This document shows, one piece after another, positions 1 to 8,953 of a DNA stretch of 64,000 nucleotides (positions are counted from its first letter, which is position 1; each line of letters opens with the position of its first letter). Made by a program: the position numbers and the translations under genes. The notes beneath the pieces were generated by a model, which did no database searches, had not been told where the DNA came from, and saw only the letters and a program-made list of their open reading frames with translations. The stretch is taken from the NCBI RefSeq assembly GCF_006439015.1, contig NZ_RCZG01000002.1:496001-560000 (forward strand), read 5' to 3'. The DNA is from Mycolicibacterium hodleri (lineage in GTDB: Bacteria; Actinomycetota; Actinomycetes; Mycobacteriales; Mycobacteriaceae).

Positions 1-85
1 CCGGCCTGCGGATGTCGTCTTCGCGCACGATCATCCAGGCATTCCGGTACACCACGCGCGAGCCGACGCGTTCGATGGGATCCAC
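1..85 (-). CDS. NUDIX hydrolase, 5' end only (cut by window edge)
   Basis: Reading the minus strand from a GTG at 85 gives 28 codons that run off the window. They contain the segment RVVYRNAWMIVREDDI, which resembles the N-terminus of actinobacterial NUDIX hydrolases that cleave nucleoside diphosphates linked to another moiety. The Nudix box itself would lie beyond the edge, so the substrate class cannot be judged. The gene is divergent from fadD36 and shares a 78-bp intergenic region with it. The start is the only in-frame GTG/ATG near the homology and is tentative. Confidence 0.55.
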   Translation of the reverse strand, partial: MDPIERVGSRVVYRNAWMIVREDDIRRP

Positions 86-151
86 CCGACCAGTATCGGT
101 TGTCCGCGAAGATGCGTGCCGACCTGCGACCCGGGAAGCAATCCAGCACGG

Positions 152-157
152 TAGCCT
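152..157 (+). promoter_or_regulatory. -10 element, leaderless fadD36 promoter
   Basis: TAGCCT fits the mycobacterial TANNNT -10 consensus and ends six bases before the GTG start at 164. That places transcription initiation at or next to the start codon. No Shine-Dalgarno sequence is visible. The assignment is inferred from spacing only. Confidence 0.4.
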
Positions 158-163
158 CCCTGT

Positions 164-1561
164 GTGCTGCTGGCCTCGCTCAATCCTTCGGCCGTTGCCG
201 CCGGTCACGACGTCGGCGATGCGGTGCGCATCGATGGCGCGACTCTGAGCCGAAGCGACCTCGTCGGCGCGGCGACATCCGTGGCCGAGCGCGTCGCGGG
301 CGCCGGCCGCGTGGCCGTCCTCGCCACCCCCACTGCGACGACGGTGCTCGCCGTCACCGGCTGCCTGATCGCGGGGGTGCCGGTGGTCCCGGTACCCGCC
401 GACGTCGGTGCAGCCGAGCGCCGCCACATCCTGAACGATTCCGGAGCGGTGGCATGGTTGGGCGAGGTGCCAGCCGAACCCGAGGGACTGCCGCACGTCC
501 CCGTTCGTCTGCATGCGCGGTCGTGGCACCGGTATGCCGAGCCGTCACCGGATGCCACCGCCATGATCATCTACACCTCGGGCACGACGGGACCGCCCAA
601 GGGCGTGGTGATCAGCCGGCGCGCCATCGCAGCGGACATCGACGCGCTCGCGACGGCCTGGGCGTGGACGCCGGAAGACACCCTGGTTCACGGCCTGCCG
701 CTATTCCACGTGCACGGGCTGATCCTCGGCCTGCTCGGGTCGCTTCGCATCGGAAACCGCTTCGTGCACACGGGGAAGCCGTCGCCTGCTGCCTATGCGG
801 CGGCGGGGGGTTCGCTGTACTTCGGAGTCCCGACGGTGTGGTCCCGGGTCGTCAGTGACCTCGATGCCGCCCTGGCGCTGTCGTCAGCGCGACTGCTGGT
901 GTCCGGCAGCGCTCCGCTGCCGGTCCCCGTGTTCGACGACCTCGTGCGTCTGACAGGCCACGCCCCCGTCGAGCGGTACGGCAGCACCGAGTCGCTGATT
1001 ACGCTCAGCACGCTGGTCGACGGCGAACGTCGTCCCGGCTGGGTCGGGCTTCCACTCGCTGGGGTGCAGACGCGGCTGGCCGACGACGACGGCGCGCCAG
1101 TTTCGCACGATGGGGCAACCATTGGGCGACTTGAGGTTCGCGGTCCGGCCTTGTTCGACGGCTATGTCAACCGGCCCGACGCCACGGCGGAGGTCTTGGA
1201 CGCCGACGGGTGGTATCACACCGGCGACGTCGCCGTCATCGACGGCGACGGCATGCACCGCATCGTCGGACGGGAGTCCGTCGACCTCATCAAGTCCGGC
1301 GGCTATCGCATCGGCGCGGGAGAGATCGAGACCGTCCTGCTTGGGCACGCGGGGGTCGACGAGGCCGCGGTGGTTGGGTTGCCCGACGCCGACCTCGGTC
1401 AACGGATCGTGGCCTTCGTCGTCGGAAGCGCCGCGCCGAAAGAGCTGATCGACCATGTGGCCCAACAGCTTTCGACGCACAAACGACCGCGTGAGGTTCG
1501 CGTCGTCGATGCCCTTCCCCGGAACGCCATGGGCAAGGTTCTCAAGAAGGAGCTTTCATGA
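164..1561 (+). CDS. fadD36: Fatty-acyl-CoA ligase FadD36
   Basis: This 465-residue adenylate-forming enzyme activates a carboxylic acid with ATP and transfers it to CoA. The P-loop-like motif IIYTSGTTGPPKGVV is near residue 135, the aromatic/A5 motif VERYGSTE near 270, the hinge GYRIGAGEIE near 385, and the catalytic C-terminal lysine motif NAMGKVLKK at the end. Length and N-terminus (MLLASLNP) match M. tuberculosis FadD36, so the GTG at 164 is taken as the start. A 4-bp ATGA overlap couples it to the downstream VOC gene. The true acyl substrate is unknown. Confidence 0.88.
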   Translation: MLLASLNPSAVAAGHDVGDAVRIDGATLSRSDLVGAATSVAERVAGAGRVAVLATPTATTVLAVTGCLIAGVPVVPVPADVGAAERRHILNDSGAVAWLGEVPAEPEGLPHVPVRLHARSWHRYAEPSPDATAMIIYTSGTTGPPKGVVISRRAIAADIDALATAWAWTPEDTLVHGLPLFHVHGLILGLLGSLRIGNRFVHTGKPSPAAYAAAGGSLYFGVPTVWSRVVSDLDAALALSSARLLVSGSAPLPVPVFDDLVRLTGHAPVERYGSTESLITLSTLVDGERRPGWVGLPLAGVQTRLADDDGAPVSHDGATIGRLEVRGPALFDGYVNRPDATAEVLDADGWYHTGDVAVIDGDGMHRIVGRESVDLIKSGGYRIGAGEIETVLLGHAGVDEAAVVGLPDADLGQRIVAFVVGSAAPKELIDHVAQQLSTHKRPREVRVVDALPRNAMGKVLKKELS

Positions 1562-1902
1562 CGCTGCGGTTCACGGAGGTGTGCATCGACGCGGCAGACA
1601 TTCAGGTGCTCGGGCAGTGGTGGGCAGGCGTGCTCGGATGGCCCGCCGAGACCACCGACGACGGCGACGTCATCCTGCGCGCGGCGGTGGGTCCGGACTG
1701 GTTGTTCCTCGCCGTCCACGATGACAAGGTCGTGAAGAACCGCATCCACTTCGACTTCACGCCGGACGATCAGCAGGCCGAGGTAGACCGCCTGGTCGCC
1801 TTGGGTGCGCGGCACGTCGACATCGGGCAGGGCGACGAATCCTGGGTCGTGCTGGCAGATCCCGAGGGCAACGAGTTCTGCGTCCTGGCAGCCGAGAACT
1901 GA
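1558..1902 (+). CDS. VOC superfamily (glyoxalase-like) protein
   Basis: This 114-residue single-domain protein has the vicinal-oxygen-chelate pattern. It opens with a beta strand (LRFTEVCIDAADIQVLGQWWAGVLGW), has a central NRIHFDF segment, and ends in the typical LADPEGNEFCVL motif. Family members are metal-dependent lyases, dioxygenases or resistance proteins; here the substrate is unknown. Its ATG overlaps the fadD36 stop by 4 bp, so the two are probably co-translated. Confidence 0.8.
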   Translation: MTLRFTEVCIDAADIQVLGQWWAGVLGWPAETTDDGDVILRAAVGPDWLFLAVHDDKVVKNRIHFDFTPDDQQAEVDRLVALGARHVDIGQGDESWVVLADPEGNEFCVLAAEN

Positions 1903-1986
1903 CCCGCTCTCATCGCCCGACCGCCGGGCTCCGGTTCCACAGGAACTTCACGCCTCCCGCACAGATCATGGTGTCAGGATGACCGC

Positions 1987-3237
1987 GTGTGTCGACTGTG
2001 GAGCTTGCTGGTCTGCGTCGGTGTCCTCGCCGCATGTAGTCCACCGACTCCTGAACCACGCCTTTCCCTGACCCCGCCGATGGGGTGGAACTCGTGGAAC
2101 TCCGGCATCCCCCTCACTGAGAAGTCCGTCGAGGGCACCATCGACGCGATGGTGTCCTCGGGCATGCGGGATGCCGGCTACCGCTATGTCAATCTCGACG
2201 CGGGCTGGGCGGCGCCCACGCGCGATGCGAACGACAACCTGCGTGCCGACCCCGAGCGCTTTCCCCATGGAATCGCCGCGCTCGCAAGGTATGCGCACGA
2301 CCGCGGCATGTCCCTCGGTATTTACCACAGTCCGTTCAACCAGGGATGCGGTCAAGACCCCCGGATCGGCGGGGCCGGTCACGAACGTGCAGACGCGCAT
2401 ACCTTCGCCGCCTGGGGCGTCGACTATCTCAAGTACGACTGGTGCCGCCTGGACGCCGGACACGCCGAACAGGTGAAGTATTTCGCCGCGATGCGGGATG
2501 CGTTGCGCGACAGCGGTCGTCACATCCGCTATAGCATCAACCCCAACAGCTCCGGTGAACCCGAGGCAGGATCGGAGTACGACTGGTCCCGCATCGCCGA
2601 CGTCAGCCGCGACGCGATGGACCTGGTGCCCGCCTGGGGTGACGCGGGCCTTGCGGCAGTGGGACTGGCGGGCGTCAGCCAGGCATTCACCGCCGCCGGT
2701 CCCGTCGCCCCGCACGACGGCCCGAAGCACATCAACGACCCGGACATGCTGGTGGTCGGCATCGGGTGGTCCGAGTTCGTGCACGGGCACCCCACGATGG
2801 CACTGGGGCCGCAGCGGCCCGATCTGACGGACGTCGAGCAACGCGCGCACTTCTCGCTGTGGGCGATGCTGGCCGCCCCACTGCTGGCGGGCAACGACGT
2901 CCGATCGATGAACGAGGAAACCAGGGCCATCCTGACCAACCGCGACGTCATCGCCGTCGATCAAGATCCGCTGGTGCTGCAAGGTCTACCGCTGCTCGAC
3001 GATCCGCGGGTGATCGTCAAACCTCTAGCAGATGGTTCGGTGGCCGTGGCGTTGTTCAACGCCGATGCCGCACCCGTCGCCATCCAGACCGATGTCCACG
3101 CGATCGGCCTGTCGGGGGCCGACTGCTACGCCGTGCGCGATCTATGGGAGCACTCGGACACCACGACGAACGCCGACATCGTAAAGACGGTTCCCGCGCA
3201 CGGGGCGGCGATGATGCGCGTTTCGCGATGTCGATAG
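1987..3237 (+). CDS. Secreted GH27 alpha-galactosidase-like lipoprotein
   Basis: This 416-residue protein begins with a lipoprotein signal peptide (hydrophobic core followed by lipobox LAAC, Cys at residue 17), so it should be anchored outside the membrane. The rest is a glycoside hydrolase family 27 (clan GH-D) catalytic barrel. It has PPMGWNSWN at the start, YVNLDAGWA, and YLKYDWC containing the expected nucleophile Asp. NDPDMLVVG and the late MLAAPLLAGNDVR segment are also family hallmarks. A short beta-sandwich-like C-terminus follows. Family members release alpha-galactose or N-acetylgalactosamine. The gene stands alone between the VOC gene and dapD. The GTG start gives a well-formed signal peptide. 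Confidence 0.85.
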   Translation: MCRLWSLLVCVGVLAACSPPTPEPRLSLTPPMGWNSWNSGIPLTEKSVEGTIDAMVSSGMRDAGYRYVNLDAGWAAPTRDANDNLRADPERFPHGIAALARYAHDRGMSLGIYHSPFNQGCGQDPRIGGAGHERADAHTFAAWGVDYLKYDWCRLDAGHAEQVKYFAAMRDALRDSGRHIRYSINPNSSGEPEAGSEYDWSRIADVSRDAMDLVPAWGDAGLAAVGLAGVSQAFTAAGPVAPHDGPKHINDPDMLVVGIGWSEFVHGHPTMALGPQRPDLTDVEQRAHFSLWAMLAAPLLAGNDVRSMNEETRAILTNRDVIAVDQDPLVLQGLPLLDDPRVIVKPLADGSVAVALFNADAAPVAIQTDVHAIGLSGADCYAVRDLWEHSDTTTNADIVKTVPAHGAAMMRVSRCR

Positions 3238-3240
3238 GCG

Positions 3241-4194
3241 CTAGTTCGCGTGCAGCGCTTCGTTCAGTGTGATGCCCGTGCCGTCGCGTGACACCACCTC
3301 GACCGCACCAGACACTGAATTACGGCGAAACAGAAGGTTGTTGGCCCCGGACAGGTCGCGCGCCTTGACGGTCTGACCATCGGAGGTCGTGACCTTGGTG
3401 CCGCCGGTGACGTAGAGGCCCGCCTCGATGACACAGTCATCGCCGAGGGAGATGCCCAGCCCGGAGTTGGCTCCCAGCAGGCAACGCTTGCCCACCGAGA
3501 TGACCTCCTTGCCGCCACCGGACAGGGTGCCCATGATCGAGGCGCCGCCACCGATGTCGGAGCCGTCATCGACCACGACGCCCGCCGAGATACGGCCCTC
3601 GACCATCGACGTGCCCAGCGTGCCCGCGTTGAAGTTCACGAAGCCCTCGTGCATGACGGTCGTCCCCGCCGCCAGGTGCGCACCGAGGCGCACCCGGTCC
3701 GCGTCGGCGATCCGAACACCGCTCGGCACCACGTAGTCGACCATGCGGGGGAACTTGTCGATGCCATACACGGTCACCGGTCCGCGCCGCCGCAACCGTG
3801 CGCGGGTCAGCTCGAACCCGTCGACGGCACACGGCCCAAAGTTCGTCCACACCACGTTCGCCAGGACGCCGAAGACGCCGTCCATGCTGGCGCCGTGCGG
3901 GGAGATCAATCGGTGCGAGAGCAGATGCAAACGCAGGTAGGCGTCGAAGGCGTCGGCGGGTTTGTCGTCGAGTGATGCGATTGTCGTGCGCACGATGACG
4001 GTCTCGACGTCCCGCTCGTCGTCGCGACCCTCCAACAGGCCCAGCGTCTCGGGCACCTCGGCCACGGAGAGCCGATTCGTGCCTGCGACGATTCCCGAAT
4101 CGTCGTCGGCAAGTTCCGGCTCGGGGAACCACGTATCGAGAACCGTTCCATCGGCCGCAATCGTTGCCACGCCGACGCCTGATGCTGAAGTCAC
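3241..4194 (-). CDS. dapD: 2,3,4,5-tetrahydropyridine-2,6-dicarboxylate N-succinyltransferase DapD
   Basis: DapD transfers succinyl from succinyl-CoA to tetrahydrodipicolinate in the diaminopimelate/lysine pathway, which feeds peptidoglycan cross-links. The 317-residue length equals that of M. tuberculosis DapD. The C-terminal half shows the hexapeptide-repeat pattern of a left-handed beta helix ([18 protein letters not shown], then [10 protein letters not shown] and [15 protein letters not shown]). It is read from a GTG and lies divergent to dapE, the later enzyme of the same pathway. A TAGCCT element ends eight bases before the GTG and may be its -10. Confidence 0.93.
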   Translation of the reverse strand: MTSASGVGVATIAADGTVLDTWFPEPELADDDSGIVAGTNRLSVAEVPETLGLLEGRDDERDVETVIVRTTIASLDDKPADAFDAYLRLHLLSHRLISPHGASMDGVFGVLANVVWTNFGPCAVDGFELTRARLRRRGPVTVYGIDKFPRMVDYVVPSGVRIADADRVRLGAHLAAGTTVMHEGFVNFNAGTLGTSMVEGRISAGVVVDDGSDIGGGASIMGTLSGGGKEVISVGKRCLLGANSGLGISLGDDCVIEAGLYVTGGTKVTTSDGQTVKARDLSGANNLLFRRNSVSGAVEVVSRDGTGITLNEALHAN

Positions 4195-4294
4195 GTTGGA
4201 CGAGGCTACTGGATGTCAGGCGCACTTCGTCAGGCTCGCGAGGGTCGGGTGTACAGGTAGGCCCACGAGCTGGGGTGCGCCGTAGCCGGACCTC

Positions 4295-4300
4295 TAGAGT
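4295..4300 (+). promoter_or_regulatory. -10 element upstream of dapE
   Basis: TAGAGT fits TANNNT and ends eight bases before the dapE GTG, suggesting a leaderless or nearly leaderless transcript. The mirror-image arrangement before dapD (minus-strand TAGCCT, also eight bases before its GTG) suggests that both lysine genes are expressed from this 114-bp region. Confidence 0.35.
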
Positions 4301-4308
4301 GACTAGCT

Positions 4309-5394
4309 GTGCTGGACCTACACGCCGATCCGATCGCGCTGACGGCTGCGCTGGTGGACATCCCCAGCGAGTCCCGGCACGAACAGCGCATCGCCGACGA
4401 GGTCGAGGCCGCGCTGCGCGCGCAGACCTCGGGCTACCAGGTCATCCGCAACGGCGATGCCGTGCTGGCGCGCACCAACTTCGGTCGACCGTCGCGCGTA
4501 CTGCTCGCCGGACACCTCGACACCGTTCCCGCGGCGGACAACGTGCCCAGCCGATTGGTGGGCGACGAACTCTTCGGCTGCGGCACCTCGGACATGAAGT
4601 CCGGTGACGCTGTCTTCCTTCACCTCGCTGCCACCATCGCCGAGCCGTCGCACGACATCACTCTGGTGATGTACGACTGCGAGGAGATCGAGTCCAGCGC
4701 GAACGGACTCGGTCGCATCGAACGCGAGCTCCCCGACTGGTTACAGGCCGACGTCGCGATTCTCGGGGAGCCATCGGGCGGCTTCATCGAGGCCGGCTGC
4801 CAGGGCACCATCCGCGTGATGGTCCGGGCGGCCGGAATGAGGGCGCATTCGGCGCGATCGTGGTTGGGCGACAACGCCATCCACAAGCTCGGGGCGGTAC
4901 TCGATCGGTTGTCATCGTATGAGCCGCGCAGCGTCGACATCGACGGCTGTACCTACCGCGAGGGGCTGTCCGCGGTGCGCATCGACGGTGGCGTCGCGGG
5001 CAACGTCATTCCCGATGCCGCGTCCGTGACCGTGAACTTTCGGTTCGCCCCCGACCGGAGCATCGAGCAGGCCGTCGCCCACGTCCACGAGGTGCTCGAC
5101 GGGCTCGACGTCGACGTCGAACGCACCGATGCCGCCGCTGGGGCGCTCCCCGGGCTGACCCAGCCGGCGGCCGCTGCCCTCGTCCGTGCCGCAGGCGGAC
5201 AGGTGCGCGCCAAATACGGCTGGACCGACGTCGCGCGATTCGCCGCACTCGGGATTCCCGCCGTCAACTACGGCCCCGGGGACCCGAACATGGCCCACCG
5301 CATCGACGAACGCGTGGACGTCAGGCAGATCACCGCAGTCAGCGAGATGCTACGCAAATATCTCGACGGAAATCTGGTTGACGCGCGCCATTAG
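4309..5394 (+). CDS. dapE: Succinyl-diaminopimelate desuccinylase DapE
   Basis: This 361-residue M20-family dinuclear zinc amidohydrolase removes succinate from N-succinyl-LL-diaminopimelate. Metal-ligand motifs are present: [10 protein letters not shown] (His and Asp), GTSDMKSGD (bridging Asp), YDCEEIES (Glu base and ligand), ILGEPSGG, and the C-terminal MAHRIDE histidine. A dimerisation/lid domain occupies roughly residues 170-280. The gene is divergent from dapD. The GTG at 4309 is preceded by a -10-like element rather than a clear ribosome binding site. Confidence 0.92.
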   Translation: MLDLHADPIALTAALVDIPSESRHEQRIADEVEAALRAQTSGYQVIRNGDAVLARTNFGRPSRVLLAGHLDTVPAADNVPSRLVGDELFGCGTSDMKSGDAVFLHLAATIAEPSHDITLVMYDCEEIESSANGLGRIERELPDWLQADVAILGEPSGGFIEAGCQGTIRVMVRAAGMRAHSARSWLGDNAIHKLGAVLDRLSSYEPRSVDIDGCTYREGLSAVRIDGGVAGNVIPDAASVTVNFRFAPDRSIEQAVAHVHEVLDGLDVDVERTDAAAGALPGLTQPAAAALVRAAGGQVRAKYGWTDVARFAALGIPAVNYGPGDPNMAHRIDERVDVRQITAVSEMLRKYLDGNLVDARH

Positions 5395-5503
5395 CATGGT
5401 TGGAGAACGTCGAATCGACACGAGGTGGGCTGAAGACATGCTGGGTGACGACTCCTCCGGATAACGGAACCCGTCCGATCATTCCCCAGAGTCACCGAGT
5501 CAC

Positions 5504-5517
5504 CGAGAGATCTCTCG
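5504..5517 (+). promoter_or_regulatory. 14-bp palindrome covering the ABC-F ribosome binding site
   Basis: cgagagatctctcg is a perfect 14-bp palindrome ending one base before the ATG at 5519. Its purine-rich left arm is the only Shine-Dalgarno-like stretch available. As RNA it could fold as a 5-bp stem with a GAUC tetraloop. As DNA it could be an operator half-site pair. Confidence 0.4.
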
Positions 5518-5518
5518 C

Positions 5519-7135
5519 ATGTCTTCCATCGTGGTTTCCACGCTGTCCTTCTCCTGGCCCGACGACACGCGGGTGTTCGATGGCCTGTCGTTTACCGTGC
5601 CCGGCGGCCGCACCGGCCTCGTCGCACCCAACGGTGCGGGTAAGAGCACGCTGCTCAAACTCATCGCGGGGGAGTACCGCCCGGCTGCGGGTGGCGTCGT
5701 CGTCGACGGCACCGTGGGCTATCTGCCGCAGACGCAGCCGTTCTCACCTCTCGCAGCCGAACGAACCGTCGCGGACGTCCTCGGAGTCGCGCCGATCATC
5801 ACCGCGCTCGACGCCTTGGCTGGCGGCGATTTCTCAGAGGAGGTCTTCACCGCGGTCGGTGATGACTGGGACGTCGAAGACCGGCTGCGCGGCCAGCTCG
5901 ACCGGTTGGGCCTGACCGATCTGACGTTGGATCGGCCGCTGCGCACCCTCAGCGGCGGGGAAGTGATGTCGGTGGGGCTCGCGGCGCAACTGTTGCGGCG
6001 GCCCGACGTGCTGCTGCTCGACGAACCGACCAACAACCTCGACGTCGACGCCAGGCACCGGCTCTATGCAGCACTCGACGACTTCGCCGGCACCTTGCTG
6101 GTCATCAGCCACGATCGGGTACTGCTGGGGCGGATGGATCGCATCGCTGAGCTACACCGCGGCGAGATCGTCTTCTACGGAGGCACTTTCACCGAGTATA
6201 CGAGCGCCGTCGAGGCGGCTCGGCGATCCGCGGAGTCCGATGTCCGCAGCGCTGAACAGCTGCTGAAACAGGAGAAACGCCAGATGCAGCAGAGTCGCGA
6301 GCGCGCGGCGAAGCGATCGAGCACCGCCGCGCGCAACGTCAAGGACGCCGGTCTGCCGAAGATCGTGGCCGGCAAGCTCAAGCGTGACGCCCAGGAGTCG
6401 GCCGCCAAGTCCGACGACGTGCACGCCAAGCGGGTCGACCACGCGAGAACCCGACTCGATCACGCGGAACGCGCGCTGCGGGACGACGACGCGATCGTGC
6501 TCGACCTGCCCGACACCGAGGTGCCCGCGGGTCGTGGGGTTCTCATCGCGCGTGGTCTCCGGTTCGAGGTGGATGGTCGGGAACTGTTCGCGGACAACGG
6601 GATCGACCTCGACATCCGCGGGCCCGAGCGAATTGCGCTGACCGGGCCCAACGGAGCGGGGAAGTCGACGCTCTTGCGGATCGTCAACGGTGAGCTACGC
6701 CCGACGCACGGTGACGTGCAGTGGGCCGACGGCCGCATCGCCTACCTATCCCAACGGCTCGACCTGCTGTATCAGGATCGGACCGTCGCGGACAACCTCG
6801 CCGCGTTCGCGCCGAGGCTGACGCACACCCGCCGCATGCATCTGTTGGCGCAGTTCCTCTTTCGCGGCGATGCCCTGCAACTCCCGGTGGCGGCACTGTC
6901 GGGTGGTGAACGGTTGCGGGCCACGCTGGTGTGCGTGCTGAACGCCGAGCCTGCGCCGCAACTGCTGCTACTCGACGAGCCTACGAACAATCTCGATCTG
7001 GTCAGCGTCCGACAGATGGAGTCGGCGTTGAACGCATACCGCGGTGCCTTCGTCGTAGTGAGCCACGACGAAGGTTTCCTGGAGGCGATCGGTGTGCAGC
7101 GCCGGCTTCGACTCGCCGACGGGGTGCTGACCTAG
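5519..7135 (+). CDS. ABC-F family ATPase
   Basis: This 538-residue protein carries two ABC ATPase domains on one chain and no membrane segments, the ABC-F layout. Such proteins act on ribosomes (translation factors or antibiotic protection) rather than in transport. The Walker A motifs are APNGAGKST (about residue 40) and GPNGAGKST (about 380). Signatures are LSGGEVMS and LSGGERLR, and there are two LLLLDEPTNNLD Walker B motifs. A charged Arg/Lys-rich linker (about residues 235-310) corresponds to the P-site tRNA-interaction motif region. Its last codon overlaps the convergent gene ending at 7132. Confidence 0.87.
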   Translation: MSSIVVSTLSFSWPDDTRVFDGLSFTVPGGRTGLVAPNGAGKSTLLKLIAGEYRPAAGGVVVDGTVGYLPQTQPFSPLAAERTVADVLGVAPIITALDALAGGDFSEEVFTAVGDDWDVEDRLRGQLDRLGLTDLTLDRPLRTLSGGEVMSVGLAAQLLRRPDVLLLDEPTNNLDVDARHRLYAALDDFAGTLLVISHDRVLLGRMDRIAELHRGEIVFYGGTFTEYTSAVEAARRSAESDVRSAEQLLKQEKRQMQQSRERAAKRSSTAARNVKDAGLPKIVAGKLKRDAQESAAKSDDVHAKRVDHARTRLDHAERALRDDDAIVLDLPDTEVPAGRGVLIARGLRFEVDGRELFADNGIDLDIRGPERIALTGPNGAGKSTLLRIVNGELRPTHGDVQWADGRIAYLSQRLDLLYQDRTVADNLAAFAPRLTHTRRMHLLAQFLFRGDALQLPVAALSGGERLRATLVCVLNAEPAPQLLLLDEPTNNLDLVSVRQMESALNAYRGAFVVVSHDEGFLEAIGVQRRLRLADGVLT

Positions 7136-7956
7136 CGCGAGAACTGTTGTGGGCGAGTCTGTGCGGGTTGACGTTCGGGTGTGGGCGGTGCGACGGGAGC
7201 CCTGCCGCTATCTGGGGACTGACCCGGCTGCGCGCCCTCGGTGGGGTCGGCCGCACGGCGCTGCTCGTCGGCGCGCTTCTTCGCCGCCTCGTCCTCTTCG
7301 CCTGTGCGGTCGTCGCGCTCGACGGCCTTCTCCGCGTCGATCCCGCTGTCGGTCTTGGTGTCGACCTTGCTGTCGATCTTGGTGGCGTCGGCTCCCTTCG
7401 TGGCCGACTCCACGATGCCCTGAACGCCCTGCATGACCTGCTGTGGTAGTTGAGCGAGGCCCTGCGCAAGGCCCTGCGCCGCCTGGGCCATGCCCTGAGC
7501 GAACTGGCCCACCTGCTGACCGATTTGGCTGGCCATCTGGCCCGCCATCTCAGCACCGCCGCCTGCGCCTGCACCGGCGTCCGTGGACCCCAAACCGCCC
7601 GCGGACCCCCCGCTACTGGCTCCCGCGGCGCTGGAACCCTCCAACACTTCCGCCGCAGCCTTGAGCTTCGCCGCACCTTCTTCGTCGCCCTGTGCGTACA
7701 TCCGGTCGGCGGTGGTGAGTAACTCCTTGATGGTGTCGCTGGCGCCCTTGGTGGTCCGGAACGTGCTGGCGCGGCTCTGCGTCACGCCGTCGAGCGCCGT
7801 GTTCACGGCGAACGCGATGTTGCCGAACGATTGCGCTACGTCCGTGGCCCGTGGCCCGCCCGCCCCAGCGAGCTGCGACAGACCGTCAGCCACCTGCGAG
7901 TGAATGTCGGCCAGTGGCGCAAGGCCGGCGCTGTCGAGAGAGAACTCGCCTCCCAT
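7132..7956 (-). CDS. EspC-like (DUF2580-type) ESX secretion-associated protein
   Basis: This 274-residue protein has an all-helical N-terminal ~90 residues like EspC-family type VII secretion substrates. That region ends in Y87-A-Q-G-D91, a YxxxD export signal. Residues ~95-140 are Gly/Ser/Ala-rich. Residues ~140-190 are a Gln/Ala/Gly repeat helix, and the tail is charged and Pro-rich, probably disordered. It is the last gene of a minus-strand trio with a lipoprotein (83-bp gap) and a large WXG-type protein. No ESX core genes lie nearby, so the secretion system used is unknown. Confidence 0.65.
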   Translation of the reverse strand: MGGEFSLDSAGLAPLADIHSQVADGLSQLAGAGGPRATDVAQSFGNIAFAVNTALDGVTQSRASTFRTTKGASDTIKELLTTADRMYAQGDEEGAAKLKAAAEVLEGSSAAGASSGGSAGGLGSTDAGAGAGGGAEMAGQMASQIGQQVGQFAQGMAQAAQGLAQGLAQLPQQVMQGVQGIVESATKGADATKIDSKVDTKTDSGIDAEKAVERDDRTGEEDEAAKKRADEQRRAADPTEGAQPGQSPDSGRAPVAPPTPERQPAQTRPQQFSR

Positions 7957-8039
7957 GTTGAACCCTCCCCGCCTCGTCGATCTCAGCTGATTCTATGGCC
8001 GGTTTGAGAGTGCTATCGGCGGCAATTCCCGCTGATGCC

Positions 8040-8948
8040 CTAATTGCTCTGCTGTGGCCATCCCGGCACCGGGTCGCCGTGTGCGGGGGGCGTGTCCTTG
8101 TAGCCGGTCATCATGGCCGTCCGTTCGGCCTCGTTCTGCGGCATGCTGTCCGCACAGCGTTGCTCGAGCTCCGGGCTTGGGAAGGGGGGCTTGTCGGTTT
8201 GGCCGACGGGGCCCCAGAACCCGATGCTCTCGGCGGTGACGAACCAGTTGCCGAAAACGTCAATGGCAGGTGCCGGCGATGGCCCCATCTGCGGCACGTT
8301 CGGCGATTGCGGGGGGGTGAGTCCGACGCGCGGATCGTGTTCGGTGAACTCGATGCGGTAGACGTACACCCCGACGGTGGGGCCTGACTTGGGAGGCTTG
8401 CCCGTCTTGTCGTCCGTTGCCAGGGAAATGAACTTTCCCGGTCGCGTGGTGCTCTCGATGAAACTCCCGTACTCCGCAGTGCACACTGTTGCTTCCCATC
8501 CGCTTGCGAACGGCGCCAGTTCGAGAACGTGGAACGGGAGGAAACCGAAGTGCGGGCGCGCATCCCCTGGCGTCTTCGTGTTGTAGTAACCCAGCGGTCG
8601 GATACCGATGTGTTGCATGAGAGCGCCCGGGGCGTCTGTGTCGGCATTGGGGGGCGTAGCGCGGAGAAAGCCTGGATAGACCTTGGCGATATCAAACGTG
8701 TACTCGGCGACTTCGTAGGATTCGAGGTAGGCGCGTATCAGGACGCTGGGCCCCTTCGTGAGGTCGATGCCCGGTGCCGCGGTCCAGCGAAAGCGAAAGT
8801 CGTTCAGTGTCGCGGGCCAATTCGCGAACTGTTGGCCCTGCGCCGAGTCCGTCGACGATGCCGGGTTGTCAGTCGTCGGCGCTGACTGCCCGCAGGCGCT
8901 GAGCAGCGCAGCAGTGATCACGGTCGCCAACAACTTCCCCATGTGCAC
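8040..8948 (-). CDS. Putative lipoprotein of the ESX-like cluster
   Basis: This 302-residue protein has a short signal peptide and lipobox LLSAC (Cys at about residue 19), so it should be a surface-anchored lipoprotein. The mature part begins with a Ser/Thr/Asp-rich linker, and the remainder is a globular domain that I do not recognise. A Pro-rich stretch (TPPQSPNVPQMGPSPAPA) lies near residue 220. It starts five bases after the stop of the 783-residue WXG-type gene, which indicates one transcript and probably linked function. Confidence 0.65.
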   Translation of the reverse strand: MHMGKLLATVITAALLSACGQSAPTTDNPASSTDSAQGQQFANWPATLNDFRFRWTAAPGIDLTKGPSVLIRAYLESYEVAEYTFDIAKVYPGFLRATPPNADTDAPGALMQHIGIRPLGYYNTKTPGDARPHFGFLPFHVLELAPFASGWEATVCTAEYGSFIESTTRPGKFISLATDDKTGKPPKSGPTVGVYVYRIEFTEHDPRVGLTPPQSPNVPQMGPSPAPAIDVFGNWFVTAESIGFWGPVGQTDKPPFPSPELEQRCADSMPQNEAERTAMMTGYKDTPPAHGDPVPGWPQQSN

Positions 8949-8953
8949 CGATC

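Noticed and set aside
1966..2982. 338-codon minus-strand open reading opposite the GH27 gene
   Set aside because: It is a shadow of a well-supported GH27 gene in a GC-rich genome. It has no recognisable domain.
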